Assembly: GCA_035048485.1 (NCBI GenBank)
Contig: CM068583.1
Location: forward strand, 65,898,306-65,962,305
Reading direction: 5' to 3'
DNA from: Pteria penguin
Taxonomy: Eukaryota > Mollusca > Bivalvia > Pterioida > Pteriidae
DNA: 64,000 bases
Below the pieces are notes generated by a model. The model was not told the origin of the DNA. It saw only the letters and a list, made by a program, of their open reading frames with translations, and did not search any database. This document shows, one piece after another, positions 12,945 to 26,769 of the stretch. Position numbers and translations under genes: made by a program. Every line of letters begins with the position of its first letter. The stretch's first letter is position 1.

Positions 12945-14074
12945 ATGCAGACAGCACTTAAGCTTTACATCACTGTATGCCCGAATTATACAGACAGCAC
13001 TGAAGTATTTAATCACTGTATGCCCGACATAATACAGACAGTACTGAAGTATTTCACCACTTTATGCCCGACATAATACGGACAGTCCTGAAGTATTTCA
13101 CCACTGTATGTCCGACATTATACAGATAGTACTGAAGTATTTCACCACTTTATGCCCGACATAATACAGACAGTACTGAAGTATTTCACCACTTTATGTC
13201 CGACATAATACAGACAGCACTGAAGTATTTCCTCACTGTATGCCCGACATAATACAGACAGTACTAAAGTATTTCCCCACTGTACGTCCGACATTATACA
13301 GACAGTACTGAAGTATTTCACCATTGTATGCCCGACATAATACAGACAGTACTAAAGTATTTCAACACTTTATGCCCGACATAATACAGACAGCACTGAA
13401 GTATTTCACCACTGTATGCCCGACATAATACAGACAGTCCTGAAGTATTACCCCACTGTACGTCCGACATTATACAGACAGTACTGAAGTATTTCACCAC
13501 TGTATGCCCGACATAATACAGACAGTACTGAAGTATTTCACCACTGTATGCCCGACATTATACAAACAGTACTAAAGTATTTCACCACTTTAATTTATGC
13601 CCGACATAATACAGACAGTACTGAAGTATTTCACCACTGTATGCCCGACATAATACAGACAGTACTGAAGTATTTCACCACTGTATGCCCGACATAATAC
13701 AGACAGTACTGAAGTATTTCACCACTGTATGCCCGACATTATACAGACAGTATGGAAGTATTTCAACACTTTATGCCCGACATAATACAGCCAGTACTGA
13801 AATATTTCACCACTGTGTGCCCGACAAAATACAGTCAGTACTGAAGTTTTTCATCACTGTATGCCCGACATTATACAGACAATACTTAAGTATTCCACCA
13901 CTGTATGCCCGACATAATACAGACAGCACTGAAGTATTTCACCACTTTATTCCCGACATAATACAGACAGTACTGAAGTATTTCTCCACTTTATTCCCGA
14001 CATAATACAGACAGTACTGAAGTATTTCGCCACTTTATTCCCGACATAATACAGACAGCACTGAAGCACCACTG
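12945..14074. repeat. 44-bp minisatellite, about 25 copies
   Basis: Unit TATGCCCGACATAATACAGA followed by CAGTACTGAAGTATTTCACCACTG. The 44-bp spacing is regular, for example 13501 to 13545. Variants swap ATAATAC for ATTATAC and CACTG for CACTT. The open frames of 60-106 residues on both strands here are repeat products. Confidence 0.95.
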
Positions 14075-16125
14075 TATGCATGAGATGAATGTAGAGTTCA
14101 TGTAGAATGTAGATTTCTAGATAATAACACTTACGTACATATATAACATGATAGATTATAACACTTATGCATTTATATGACAAACTTGATCTAAAATTTT
14201 CTAGTTTAAATATGTTTCTTTATCAATATGAACTGTTTCCCATTGCAAACAATTCCCATTTATATTTCTAAAGCAAAAGAAATATGGTCATGTATTGCTG
14301 TTGGATAATTTCTTTTTACGGACCAAGAATATTCAATTATAAAGTCAATTTGAAAAAAAAACCCAAATTATTTCATCATTCTCAATTACTTAAATATATA
14401 CACTTTTAGAAATAGATTGAACACATTAATATCTATCGTTTACAAATCAGTTAATTTAAGCTTGAAATGGATGAATGTTTTTTTTAAAAAAAAAAAACAT
14501 ATTATAAAGCATTTTGAATTGAATATCATCTGAGCGTATTAGATAGAAATATTGATGATGCATAAATTGCAGCTTTTAAGATCAAAGAGATTGTAGTTGT
14601 ATTTTATATTCATAAGATGATTTTTTTAACACGAAAAACTATCATCTCCTCCCAATACCTTACCCAAACAAAATCGGTCAAAATTACAGCCAATAAAATG
14701 AAATAAAATGAAATAATAATAAAAACAAACACCCAAACACTGTCAGACTTAAAAGCACTGAGTCACTCCTTACGTGAACGTAATTTGTTTCCTCTTCATT
14801 TAAGGATATGTAGCGTATATAATGAGATACTGTCTGTTTGTGATACTAGGAATCTAAACCAATCACTTGAGCCAGGGTATAAGGTAAAAGTATATTAAAA
14901 GGCATTTGCTAAAATCAGGCATAACATCTTTTGGTACAGTTTAACTCAGATTCTCAAATATCATTGATGCCACTTAAATTCTTGACATATTCCATGCAGT
15001 ACTGGTTACCGTTATAGGTATTTTACATTAATTGCTTTATTCATTATTCATTTGTATTCTTCCACCGTTTATTTTAATTCTTTAGATTTATATTTCTTGT
15101 ATTTTCTTGTTTATATTATGTGACACATGCATTCTACAATTGCATAGTTGGTTGTTTTAAGTGCATCGTCAGAAGCCTTAAGCAGACAGAAACGAAGTCG
15201 AAGCCTTTATCTGAAAATCGAAATTTCAACAAGGAACTGGTAATAGAAAAGCCCTTTTGCATGTTTTGTTCGAGAAACCTCTCCGAAACGTTTGAAATTG
15301 CAAGATAAATTAACGCTTGATTAGCATTCCATTGTGTTATATTTTCAATTTAAATAAAACGAATCAATTACTAACTTTTGGTCAATGATTTAAATTTAGT
15401 GAACAAAGGCTAGATCTAACAATAAATCTTAATAAATATCAATGTTTAAGAACTTGCATAACTTACATTAGCATAGCTGTCATGAGTGTAAACAAACTCA
15501 TTTGTTTAGACTGAGTGTTTTATCAAAGGTTTGTGTAAATGGAATAAATGTGTGATATAAACCATGACAATGGTGCAGGACACGAGTAGGAAATAGATAG
15601 GTGCATGGATAATCAGTTAGTTATACAACATTTTAGATTGTTGTGTGTATTCTTTTTTTTTTTTGCCTCTGCAATTAAAGTGTAATCCGATTTGTGTTTT
15701 GTGTATACGCTAAATCAAATGAATGATACACAAACTGCATAAATAATGACACCCATTAATATATGAGCACGCATAACTTCCTTTCAGAGAAAAGTCATGC
15801 ACAGTAACTATTATTGTATTCATCCTTCTGACACTACAAATGTAGCGTATAGGAGGATCCAGGACTCATATTCCAATAAGAATAGTACTTACTTGATATG
15901 TGACAATGACTTTGTAGGTTTCACAATCATATAGGTGAATGATGCAATAAACTTGTAATAAGTTCTAAATGCTTACAGATATTTTGGTTTTTCATAGTTA
16001 TGTCCTTGAGCTTAAAGTTATCATTACAATATAACATCTCTATAAGAGGAAAGATTTATAACACACGTAATTTATACATAATCACAAATATGAATATTTC
16101 TACCCTTTAATTTAGTTTGAGATTT
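14075..16125. other. Intergenic, no recognised feature
   Basis: AT-rich, with short A and T runs (about 14480-14500 and 15650-15664). A 62-residue plus frame (15120-15308) has no recognisable domain. Confidence 0.45.
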
Positions 16126-16240
16126 TAATTGATTGATTGATTATTGTTTTACGTCACTCCACGATTATTTCCCTGAACCCCGAACTTTTCGATCACAAGC
16201 CGAGCACCTCATTCGTTAGGCCATACCGGCTTCTAATTTA
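16126..16240 (-). mobile_element. tRNA-derived SINE fragment
   Basis: On the minus strand: a tRNA-like head with TATGGCCTAACGAATGAGG (box A-like) and TCGGGGTTC (box B-like), then GTGACGTAAAACAATAATCA and an (ATCA)n tail. This is the head and tail layout of the fuller SINE at 32969-33243 without its central domain. The intact element would have been RNA polymerase III-transcribed and LINE-mobilised (family knowledge). Confidence 0.6.
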
Positions 16241-16354
16241 CTTTTGGGATCACAATGTCTTATACATTATCTATATTGGAACATTGATTAGCACAATGAA
16301 AGTTGAATTAGTTGAGCAGATATGGGTAAGCACACACCAACCTAGTTTCTAGAA

Positions 16355-16797
16355 AAAAAGGAAATACAATTGGCATTGGTTGGCATTATATAGTCAGAAA
16401 TACAAATGGCATTGGTTGGCATTATATAGTCAGATATACAAATGGCATTGGTTGGCATTATATAATCAGATATACAAATGGCATTGGTTGGCATTATATA
16501 GTCAGATATACAAATGGCATTGGTTGGCATTATATAGTCAGATATACAAATGGCATTGGTTGGCATTATATAATCAGATATACAAATGGCATTGGTTGGC
16601 ATTATATAGTCAGATATACAAATGGCATTGGTTGGCATTTTATAGTTAGATATACAAATGGCATTGGTTGGCATTATATAATCAGATATACAAATGGCAT
16701 TGGTTGGCATTATATAGTCAGATATACAAATGGCATTGGTTGGCATTATATAGTCAGATATACAAATGGCATTGGTTGGCATTATACAGTCAGATAT
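16355..16797. repeat. 36-bp minisatellite, about 12 copies
   Basis: Unit ACAAATGGCATTGGTTGGCA followed by TTATATAGTCAGATAT. The length is divisible by three, so frames stay open on both strands as 12-residue repeats. These are not called as genes. Confidence 0.95.
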
Positions 16798-16799
16798 TC

Positions 16800-17532
16800 A
16801 CTTTATTTTAACTGATTATAGAGGAAAGTAAGATACACTTTTAATGTTACCATAGTGTATTAATAGGAAAATGAATGTATCAATGATTTATAAATCAACA
16901 CGCCAACAATATCTATCAAATAACCTCATTCCTTAATCATTGCTCCGAAAGTATATCAACATCTATGCATTATTGATAGCTTCAAAGTCCTACTCACCAG
17001 ATTTCACATACCATGAACTCGGACGTACACATCTACAATATAGATGTTGATTAGTGAAATTAGTCAAGAATATAAACGTTTTTAATTTACTAAATGATAT
17101 AATGCGGATTTAATTACATTGATTTGAAAGACTTACTGTACCTTTTTTAATGTAAAATTCGATAATTCTTTATCATTTATCTGAAAAATCTGATTTTTTC
17201 CACAATTTTCTTAAATATTTAAAGCTAAAGTTACGACATCTAAAATAAACATACATGTATATATGTTAAGACTCTATACACTGATTTTCCTGTAGTCTAT
17301 AAATTCCTCAGTCTCTTTAAATGATTTATTTTTTTAAAAAGCATAAGATTATTCATAGTAGGGTATAGAGTAACTCCGTTACCCTATAATTACTGTGCAG
17401 CTAGTGTAATCTGGGATATAGCAAGTACACTACCAAGATATAAGGTTACTTCCTCATTCTTTCAAGCGACATTGTACACGTACGTACGTGAAAAGTTTAC
17501 CTTTCTTCTATATTTACTTATTTACAATTATC
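16800..17532. other. Intergenic, no recognised feature
   Basis: AT-rich unique sequence. I see no gene, RNA or repeat family. Confidence 0.45.
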
Positions 17533-17534
17533 AT

Positions 17535-18850
17535 CACCAGGTCAATAGAACTGTTAGTTGTCGGTTATTCCTCAGGAGTATCACCAGGTCAATAGCACTG
17601 CTAGTTTGTCTGTTATTCCCCAGGGGTATCACCAGGTCAATAGCACCGCTAGTTGTCATCACTTCTCCAGGGGTATTACCAGGTCAATAGCACTGCCAGT
17701 TGTCTATTATTCTCCAGGGATATTACCAGGTCAATAGCACTGCTAGTTGTCTGTTGTTCCTCAGGGGTATCACCAAGTCAATAGCACTGCTAGTTGTCAT
17801 CACTTCTCCAGGGGTATTACCAGGTCAATAGCACTGCTAATTGTCTGTTATTCCTCAGGGGTATTACCAGGTCAATAGCACTGCTAGTTGTCTGTTATTC
17901 CCCAGTAGTATCACCAGGTCAATAGCACTGCTAGTTGTCTGTTATTCCCCAGGGGTATTACCAGGTCAATAGCACTGCTAGTTGTCTGTTATTCCCCAGT
18001 AGTATCACCAGGTCAATAGCACTGCTAGTTGTCTGTTATTCCTCAGGGGTATCACCAGGTCAATAGCACTGCTAGTTGTCTGTTATTCCTCAGGGGTATC
18101 ACCAGGTCAATAGCACTGTTAGTTGTCTGTTATTCCCCAGGAGTATCACCAGGTCAATAGCACTGTTAGTTGTCTGTTATTCCTCAGGGGTATTACCAGG
18201 TCAATAGCACTGCTAGTTGTCTGTTATTCCCCAGTAGTATCACCAGGTCAATAGCACTGCTAGTTGTCTGTTATTCCCCAGGGGTATTAACAGGTCAATA
18301 GCACTGCTAGTTGTCTGTTATTCCCTAGTAGTATCACCAGGTCAATAGCACTGCTAGTTGTCTGTTATTCCTTAAGGGGTGTCACCAGGTCATTAGCACT
18401 GCTTGTTGTCTGTTATTCATCAGGGGTATTACCAGGTCAATAGCACTGTTAGTTGTCTGTTATTCCCCAGGAGTATCACCAGGTCAATAGCACTGTTAGT
18501 TGTCTGTTATTCCCCAGGGGTACCACCAGGTCAATAGCACTGCTAGTTGTCTGTTATTCCCCAGGGGTATCACCAGGTCAATAGCACTGCTAGTTGTCTG
18601 TTATTCCCCAGTAGTATCACCAGGTCAATAGCACTGCCAGTTGTCTGTTATTCCCCAGGGGTATCACCAGGTCAATGGCACTGCTTGTTGTCTGTTATTC
18701 CTCAGGGGTTTCACCAGGTCAATAGCACTGCTAGTTGTTTTTTATTTCCCGGGTGTATTACCAGGTCAATGGAACTGCTAGTTGTCTGTTATTTCTCAGG
18801 GTTATCACCAGATCAATAGCCCTGTTAGTTGACTGTTATTCCCCATTATC
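17535..18850. repeat. 47-bp minisatellite, about 28 copies
   Basis: Unit TATCACCAGGTCAATAGCAC followed by TGCTAGTTGTCTGTTATTCCCCAGGGG. Common variants are TATTACC for TATCACC and CAGTAG for CAGGGG. Copies become more diverged at both edges. Short open frames inside are repeat products. Confidence 0.95.
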
Positions 18851-21714
18851 AGCCGCTTCTGTGCTGACCTGAAATATATACATGTTATTTCAAATTTACT
18901 GAAACACTGTAAATAATTCTAAAACTTTTAAATGTCTTCCATCACACATTGCTCTGTCCTTGTATGGAATTTTATCTCTATGGTAAGGGAAATTTGGTAA
19001 TAAGTTTGCTTTTCACATATGTTGGATATAAAAGTTTTTGCATGGGCATTACTGAAAGCAGGTACATTGTCGAAATGCCAAAATAGTGCAATAAATTAAT
19101 TAATTCGTAAAGTTATTATTTCAGTCAAATGGTTTCTCATATTGTTGCTTATTTGAGACGATTATTTTTATTTTTTTTTTTGTGATTTTGTGATTCATCA
19201 GTTTGGACAGTGCCTAGCCCGTAACGTTCACAAGAATTTGTCGTTCAAAGTCTATTTACATACAAATTTGTTTCATCTTTGTTTATTTTAAATATTCGTC
19301 ATCGGGAATAAATATTTGTAGATAACCTTGAACCATATCTTCTCCTTAGTATAAGTTTAGATAGAAACAATCTAAAATTATGGAAACATACATAAATTAA
19401 AACATGTACAATAGAATATTGGGTATTCACTGAGCAGTGCCCTGTCATATGGCATAACGGGTTTTTTAAAGTAATAACTCATTTATTGTAGGATGTTTCA
19501 AACTACGAAATTTCATGTTTAATACAACACTCATTCCACTTACAATGAGAACAGCATTTTTAAATGTTGATATTACAGATTTCAAGGTATGCTTTACCCT
19601 ATTTAACGTTTATGATTTGAAATAATCCACCGTTACCTTTTCTGTTACGCACAAGCGATCTATTTTTAGCCATTTAAAATCTTATATCTGGGGATTTATC
19701 AAATCATCGATATACGACTGACACATGCTCTTTCATTATTTCGGATCTTTAAAAGAAAACTTTTTGTGAAATAGTGCATCGGTTGTACACATCATATTGT
19801 AAATGTGGATTTATTGCCTATTGTTGTAGACGTGATTATGAAACATTAAGTACAATATCATTCACATGGAGAAGTGCAAAGTATGCAGAAAATGTACATT
19901 ATGATTGGTTAGAAATATCTAGGAACCGGATCTTCGTATAAAAGGAATTAACTTCAATTACCATGTAAGTCATTCATATCTTTACGTTATGTTTTGTACA
20001 TGTTTATTATTGGTTTGCTCATATAATGTTAAGCAACATTTATGTAATGCATATTGATACCATAATATGTAGTCAAATAATTTATAATAGAAAATAAATA
20101 AAAATATAAACACGTATAACAGTAATTTTGACACGTGGTTGAAGTTCTGAAGAAACTCTATTGTGTCTTGTCACTAGGAATTTGAAATCCCCGCGTTTCT
20201 TCGTAGATTTAAATTCTGGCTACCGTTATGGTGCAATCTTATCTAACAAATGCAAAGAGTTTATGAAAATCGATTAATGGGGATATAAAGGGGGAAAAAT
20301 GAAGTGACGTCAAATAAATTAAAATCTGACCAATTCATAAATAATGTGAGATAAGATTTCTGCTAAGATTAAAGTAAAAAGAAATTAAAGTAAATAAGAA
20401 CATTTTATTATTGGTATAATTGTAATATAAGATACACGTTGGCTTGCAGGTAATATAATTCCCCATTCAAATGAAATTCACCTCTTTATACGTGACTGTG
20501 AAAACGACGCGCAACAAATGCTGATATATTTCAATCTTCTGTTGGAGAAACCACAATCATGAATTCATTTTTGTGATCTTGGCGCAGTTGATTTTACTTC
20601 GTCATTTACTGAAGCAATTCATATGAATCTTGTTTATGACGATCATGCGTTATTTTATGAAATGTGTATTAAAATCTGCTTGAATCATTTCTGGTGTCAC
20701 AGACAGATATCATTATTTGAATCAGTGATTTTTTTATAAAACAGCGTCAGGTACACTGTATTGTATGTTGTAAGACTATGATCTAATGCTATGTTCATCA
20801 TTTTATTTAAATGTTTTATGAAGCTAGTGAACATAGTGCAGAAACCTATATCTTAGGTCTTAAGCAAGCGTTAATTCACCTGTATATTATTATTATTCTA
20901 AAGAATATGAATTTTTCATAAACTGCATGAATATGCGATGATATATTAATTTTACAGCTGTGATTTTTCCATAAATTTCACCAGCGTCACAATACATGGC
21001 AGCGAAATATTTAAATGCAAAAAAAAAAAAAAAAAAAAAAAAAGAACGACTGTCATTGACGTAACGTTTTTGCTTACTGGGTGTACAACTTATGTATAAT
21101 GACTTGCTGTTCTACTAAAAGATAACCTAATGTCCGGGTCAAATGTATTTTATAGCTGCACTGCCATAGACAGCACGTTTAAATCAATTTGATGAATAAG
21201 AAGATATGTAGAAAACTCTAAGTCCTATTTGCTGAGGCCAGATGTGAAGGCTACTTTAACACCTGGGAACATACTATTTCGCCCGCATCAATCAATAAAA
21301 CATGGTCACTCCCTTTTTAACAATGACTTAAATACACAAACCATATTCACATTGAAGATAACAATTGAGTATGAGTTGTCCACAATTATAGAGGCTGTTT
21401 GTGCCTATGGTAAAGCAAGACACGCGATACTGAGGTATTACATGCTTTGTTGATTTTCTCAGTGATAAAGGGCTGGTATTGCTATTAATGCTTGTTTTAT
21501 AAATCAATATTATTTTGTACGTTTATTTAGAATCTTAACGCTATGATGAAACAGGTCTAGGTTTACAATCAGGACATTAGTAACATTTTTATGGTAAGCG
21601 TTTGCCTACATGAGAAGTTTACTCTTCCAGGTCATTGCTTTCAATAATAGTTTGATGATCTGTGTTTTCACTTACCACTATGTACTTTAGTCCTCTTGTT
21701 TAATATGGATCGAT
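18851..21714. other. Intergenic, no recognised gene; poly-A tract at 21020-21042
   Basis: A long AT-rich stretch. A ~23-base A run lies at 21020-21042. A 74-residue plus frame (21229-21453) has no recognisable domain. A TATA-like GTATAAAAGG near 19936 is noted, but no transcript can be tied to it. Confidence 0.45.
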
Positions 21715-22155
21715 ATCGTATGGAACTGGTCTATTGTCCGTGTAGTTTAGTTTCCTGAATATGACTTGGTTCCGGCCTGTTGCCCCCCAGAGATTAGTTT
21801 CCATTATGTGATGTCGTGTGATTCTGGCCTGTTGTCCGTATAGTTTAATTCCGTTATCAGATGCTGTGCGGGTACGGCATGTTGTTCATAAAGATAAGTT
21901 GAGGACACTTGTTGTTCTGGTGTGTTGTCTGTATACGTTAGTTTCCGTTATATGATGCTGTGTGTTTCTTGTTCATTGTGGGTTGGTTTCCATTTTAAAT
22001 TTTGGTCTGTTTTCCGTTTAACTTAATTTCCGTTATGTTGTATGGCTCTTGCCCCTGGTACGTATGAGTTAGTTTCCATTATATGATGTCGGGTGGTCTA
22101 GTCTTTTGTTCGTATAGGTCAGTTTACTTTATATTATATTGTGTTTTTCTTGTTC
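21715..22155. repeat. Degenerate tandem repeat, ~60-70 bp units
   Basis: Recurring pieces such as GGCCTGTTGTCCGTATAGTT, TTAGTTTCCGTTATATGATG and a CTGTGTG end appear about six times with many indels. It runs directly into a Penelope-like tail. Confidence 0.75.
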
Positions 22156-22500
22156 TTGTTTCCGACACCGGAATTTCAGTTGGGCAGCATTTCTTGCCTG
22201 GAATGGGAATATTTGACTTCGTTTTCTGGTCCCCTTCGTGTGTTCGTGCGTGTATATTTATGTATTTACCTCCTCGACTTGAAAAGTTGTTGCAGGACTT
22301 TTGCGACGGGCGTTGCATGCAACCGGGGAACGCTTACTCCTCCCGGCACCTGGTCTCATCTCGATTTTATTGGGGTTCGCATTTGTCTGCATATGACACT
22401 ATTCACGATATGGTCCTTTTGTTCCATGGACTATGAAATATGGTTTACCCTTCGGTACCTCTTCGGTTTTTACTTTCAACTGTTTCATTCTTTAAAAATA
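22156..22500 (+). mobile_element. Penelope-like element family 1-related 3' tail
   Basis: Contains CCGACACCGGAATTTCAG, then TGTTGCAGGACTTTTGCGAC, then GGCACCTGGTCTCATCTCG, then CCATGGACTATGAAATATGG. The same ordered landmarks recur at 23150-23375 and, shortened, at 43090-43190 right after a reverse transcriptase remnant. They also align loosely with the 1-278 tail. The open frames of up to 129 residues here are read as tail sequence, not genes. Confidence 0.6.
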
Positions 22501-23149
22501 TTTCCTGCATTAAATGTATTATTTTCATAGTCTTACATGTTTAAAGAGAAACAGAACAGTTGTCCTGTATATGGAACAAAGTGCAGTATAACCAATACGT
22601 GAGCGTAGTTATCGAAAAGAAAACGTTAAATTATTTCGATACTAAAAGATATTGTTGAACACAGACACATTTTACATACTGATTTCTCATTGCCATTACG
22701 AGATGTATTCATAAACGTTTTAAGTATGTTCAAGATTTTCAATTTTCAGCAAAAGAAAATACCTTTTAGTACGTCATTTAATGTATCCTATCACACAACG
22801 TAAAACTGATTCTCTGTATGAAAAGATTTCTGACACAAGTTTTGTTCTTGTATTTGACATTTCTGCCTAAATCTCCACACACTCTGTTCTGATTCTTTAT
22901 ATTTCGTGATATAAAACGATGGTTACATTATTACCCTTAATATAATAATCATAATTAATTTAATAATATCGCATATATCGATACCTATTTAGAGAATCAG
23001 GTATGGATGTTTCTAGATATGCTCAAAATGAAAAAAGCTCGAACGCCCAAATTCCCTCTTATCAAATAATTATAAAAATGATCTTATTGGTAGAGCCAAA
23101 ATAAATCTAGGGACAGCGCTCTGCATTGACATTTTTTTTTCTAGTATCT
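22501..23149. other. Intergenic, no recognised feature
   Basis: AT-rich sequence between two Penelope-like tails. No coding remnant is seen. Confidence 0.4.
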
Positions 23150-23375
23150 AATTGGGTACTCCTATTTACTTCCTCGACTTCATAAGTTGTTGCAGGACTT
23201 TTGCGACGGATGTTGCATGCAACCAGGGGACGCTTACTCCTCCCTGGAACCTGGTCTCACCTCAATTTAAATTGAAGTTCGCAATTGTCCGAATATCACA
23301 CTATACACGATATTGTCCTTTTACTCCATGGACTACGAGATATGGTTAACACTTTGGTATTTCTTTGTTGTTTAC
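23150..23375 (+). mobile_element. Penelope-like element family 1-related 3' tail, second copy
   Basis: Shares TTGTTGCAGGACTTTTGCGA, the GCTTACTCCTCCCTGGAAC region and CCATGGACTACGAGATATGG with the copy at 22156-22500, lying about 1 kb away in the same orientation. Confidence 0.6.
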
Positions 23376-23544
23376 TTGAGCAAATTTAGCATTCTATCTA
23401 ACATCAAAATAATGTTTATCAGATGTTTTTATCCAGATATCATAGGTAAGAAACATCAAAAATATTATGTGGATTGTCAATGTAAAATCGTTAACAGAAT
23501 CTCTGAATTCTCATTCGTAAATGACATTATGATATCATCGTGAC

Positions 23545-24950
23545 CTCATAACCGTTACATGCGCGCCCGTTTTATGAAGGTTTCAAGTACATGTATATAT
23601 ATTTAGGGTTAATAGTTATTTTGTCAAAACTTTTAAACAAAAGATTTGTGAGAGGAAGTGATATATCTGTCTCTTTATACATATGGTTTTTAAATTTGTC
23701 ATGATGCTTGAGCCACATGTAAACGTTCCAGATTTAATTCTTTAGTGTATAATTGTGGTGCAATTCAAGTAGATCGGCAAATAATGGTATGAAATCTACA
23801 AGATTTGTCTGCACAAGTTCTATACAATCTCATTATGAATTCATCGTTTGCTTATCTGCAGTGTTCCATTTTTGTGTGAAAATGTGAATGTCACCTTGAT
23901 TTTGTTACATATCGGGAAGCTATTGCGAACACATTTCCCATTAAAGAAGAACCTTAGATTTCATAACACGTATTCTGTTTTGTGGAAACGTAAGACTCAA
24001 CTTGACCTCTGTAAGCTGGTGAACCCGTGTCATTAATAATAAATCTACGGTTCTTTGTTAATGTTACTGTTATTTTGTGTCTGAACTAGGAATGTATCTT
24101 TTGAGTACTGCTAGCTTGACCTTAACTTAATTACTTCTATTCAGACAGTTACTTGACGAATCAGGCAACATCTCTGGAATGAAATTACATACACATGATC
24201 AAAGCACTCGCGTCAAACGAGTGCCTACCACGCGCCAGACTGCACGTATGTCTACCAAGTATCGTCAAAGAAATATTTATGATGTAAACTAAGACACACT
24301 TGACATTGAAATAATGACATTTAAGAAACAGGTGCAACATTATTTTGTAACGGTATAGACACATAGATTTAAAAGTATCAAATTTCTAAAAATTAACTTT
24401 ACTGTTCCCTGGATAAAATGTAATTGTCATTCAAATATGAATGAATTTAAATTAACAGAAAAATGTATAACCAGTAATGTTTTGCTTGCTACATATAAAT
24501 TCCTTAAATACTTGTTTTATTTTGTTGATAAGTTTTTAAATGATTTAGCCGATCTTGGATACTTGACACTATCTGTGGCATTGTTGGGCTCTGAATTGTC
24601 ATATACATATGAAAACGTATAAAACATATCAATTATCCATTTCATACTCAGACATATGCTTTTCTTTATATGTCAAAACTGGTTGCCTAAGATTTGTTAA
24701 CTAGTTTGATATCTGTTCTTATTCACTTTAAGGGCCCAACCACAACGACACGGTACTTATAAACCAAACAGCACATAAAGAGAAGGTATACCATCATTCT
24801 GTGTAGTTAGTTGGGTAAAAATGACCTCTTGAGTCAGAAATGCATACAATAATGTCTGTTTACTATTGAACTCGAATAATGCTCGTTGTTACAAAATAAA
24901 AAACACCCCGAAGACTTCTGACTAGCCTGTATGGCAAAAATCACAAATGA
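23545..24950. other. Intergenic, no recognised feature
   Basis: AT-rich unique sequence. Plus frames of about 60 residues (23848-24036, 24437-24622) have no domain or splice support. Confidence 0.45.
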
Positions 24951-24954
24951 CATT

Positions 24955-26060
24955 TACATAAAAAATAAACAGAAAACGTCGCTACAAAAATATTTGATTG
25001 TACTGGCAGTTACCATACCGACATAGGACGGTCAATTAAAGAAATAAACGTCACCAAATTGTTATGGTTAACCATTTATGGGTACCCACCTTCCCACTCA
25101 CCACAAAAACAGCACAATCAAAAGTCACCCATTTGAAAAGAATTATAAATAATTTTCTAAATAACAAAAAAGAATGATCAACAGGTTTCTCAACAGGAGA
25201 GGTCATAAACATATTAATAAGAAACGTGTATGGAATAATATGCTAGTATCAAAAATATGTAAGGCGACATAAGCATGAGTAAATTGTGGTCTGCTTGTCT
25301 GTAAGCGAGCTCAGATCCTTATTCTATAGGATCCCCGACTTACAGTCAGAGGGGACGAGGCTCAGGACTCTATCTCCTCTGAAAAGGTTTGGACAAGTCC
25401 AGTCATAGAGTCCCCATCGCCCTGTTAGTCAGCATACAACGCTCAAGTAAGTCTGTATAGGGATGTAGAGGGACCGAATACAAAACTTATGGTCTTTACG
25501 ATGATCTTGGGGTCATACTGTCAATGTCGAAGGCGTTTAACAATTTTAGAACCCGTCGATATGAACATATCGGAACCTTTGACCCTCCATAGTTTGTAAA
25601 TTGGATCACCGTAGTAAATGGGATGAGAAATTCCACTGGATACGTATTGTTGAAATGTCAGATTTCCGAATTTAGATAAAATGTCTGAATAAGATCTGTA
25701 AAATATACCAAAAGTTTTCGCGGTTTATGATATCTATAGCCTTGAGTCAAGAGTTTGAAAATGATTTGAGAATGTGTGAAAAAACGTTGGTGCAGGCTCT
25801 ACCACACCTAACCAGTTGACATAAATGAATACCATATGATGGGAGTCTTAGGGACATTACCATCTAAAGAAGAGAAAATTTACAATAGGAAATCCAATGT
25901 CGTCAAGTTTATCATATGTTTGTATGGATAATGCTGTTAATAATTATAGTATTTAAGTCCAAGAAAGGTATTTCATTTTCAGAATTATTGGCTTTGTTTA
26001 ATTGAAGATCAGGTGGATAAAAGTCTGTAATATAGTTTTCACACTCAAACAAACATTAAG
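24955..26060 (-). pseudogene. Penelope-like element family 2, C-terminal RT region and tail, decayed
   Basis: On the minus strand the region reads, across frameshifts and stops, as LNKANNSEN, then IGFPIVNF, then FGIFYRSYSDILSKFG, then FQQYVSSGISHP, then YGDPIYK and KIVKRL. The same order is found in the better copy at 46970-48960. The 3' tail with CCCTCTGACTGTAAGTC lies at 25300-25380, and the end at 24990-25060 matches 46990-47050. The catalytic YxDD part is absent. It is a dead 5'-truncated retroelement. Confidence 0.7.
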
Positions 26061-26393
26061 GTCATATTAGTAGGTTATCGCTAAGAAAGTGATTCCTTAT
26101 ACAACATTTAATATTTGTGGAACGAAGTTCTGTTGCATACTATTCAGAATTCATGAATTCATAAATCCTGTAAAAGGAATGAGAAACTCGGTGCCCAAGA
26201 GTCCAGAAAAATGTTTCATAATGTCTATTGATTTGATATTTGAGTGCCAGTGTCACTTATGTGCTTTCATATTTAACCTTTATTTTGAAGTGCCTTGCAT
26301 TAAGCTTTGGTTGATCAGACATTCTTCGATAGCGAACGTTAGTTTGTAATTCTCTTCCTTTGTGTGTACACATATTTATTAACTGACGTTAAG

Positions 26394-26645
26394 CGATCAT
26401 TTGATTATTCATTGATTAATTATTAATTTACTTCAACGATTATTTCACGTATATGATGACGGCATCTGCCTGATGCGCTGCACCGAAATTCATACTTTTG
26501 CAACGGATCCACCACAGCTGTGAGTGATTTTTATGTGCCACGCCTACAGTTATAATGTCTCATTAGAAAGACAGAAGAGAGTCGATCCCGGGACCTTTCC
26601 CACTTTCTACGGTGATCCAGCTTACTAATTAAAGAGGGTCAGATA
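26394..26645 (-). mobile_element. tRNA-derived SINE, decayed
   Basis: On the minus strand the order matches the SINE in intron 3 at 32969: GTCCCGGGATCGACTC (box B region), TCTGTCTTTCTAATGAGAC, GGCACATAAAAATC, GGATCCGTTGCAAAAGTATG, GGCAGATGCCGTCATCATAT, ACGTGAAATAATCG and an AT-rich tail. The central part is the conserved SINE domain. The tRNA-like head is poorly preserved. Confidence 0.65.
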
Positions 26646-26769
26646 TTTTGAAAGCTTCATTTTGTCCGATCTATAAATGTCAAACGTCTTCTACATCGAC
26701 AATATGACCATCGCTAAGACTATAGGTCTTGTATTAGGCCCTTATACAGCCTTATGCAGACGCAGAGTT

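Noticed and set aside
13142..14183. Open frames of 60-106 residues on both strands
   Set aside because: All follow the 44-bp minisatellite.
22083..22530. 117- and 129-residue plus-strand frames
   Set aside because: They lie in a Penelope-like 3' tail whose sequence recurs at 23150 and 43090.
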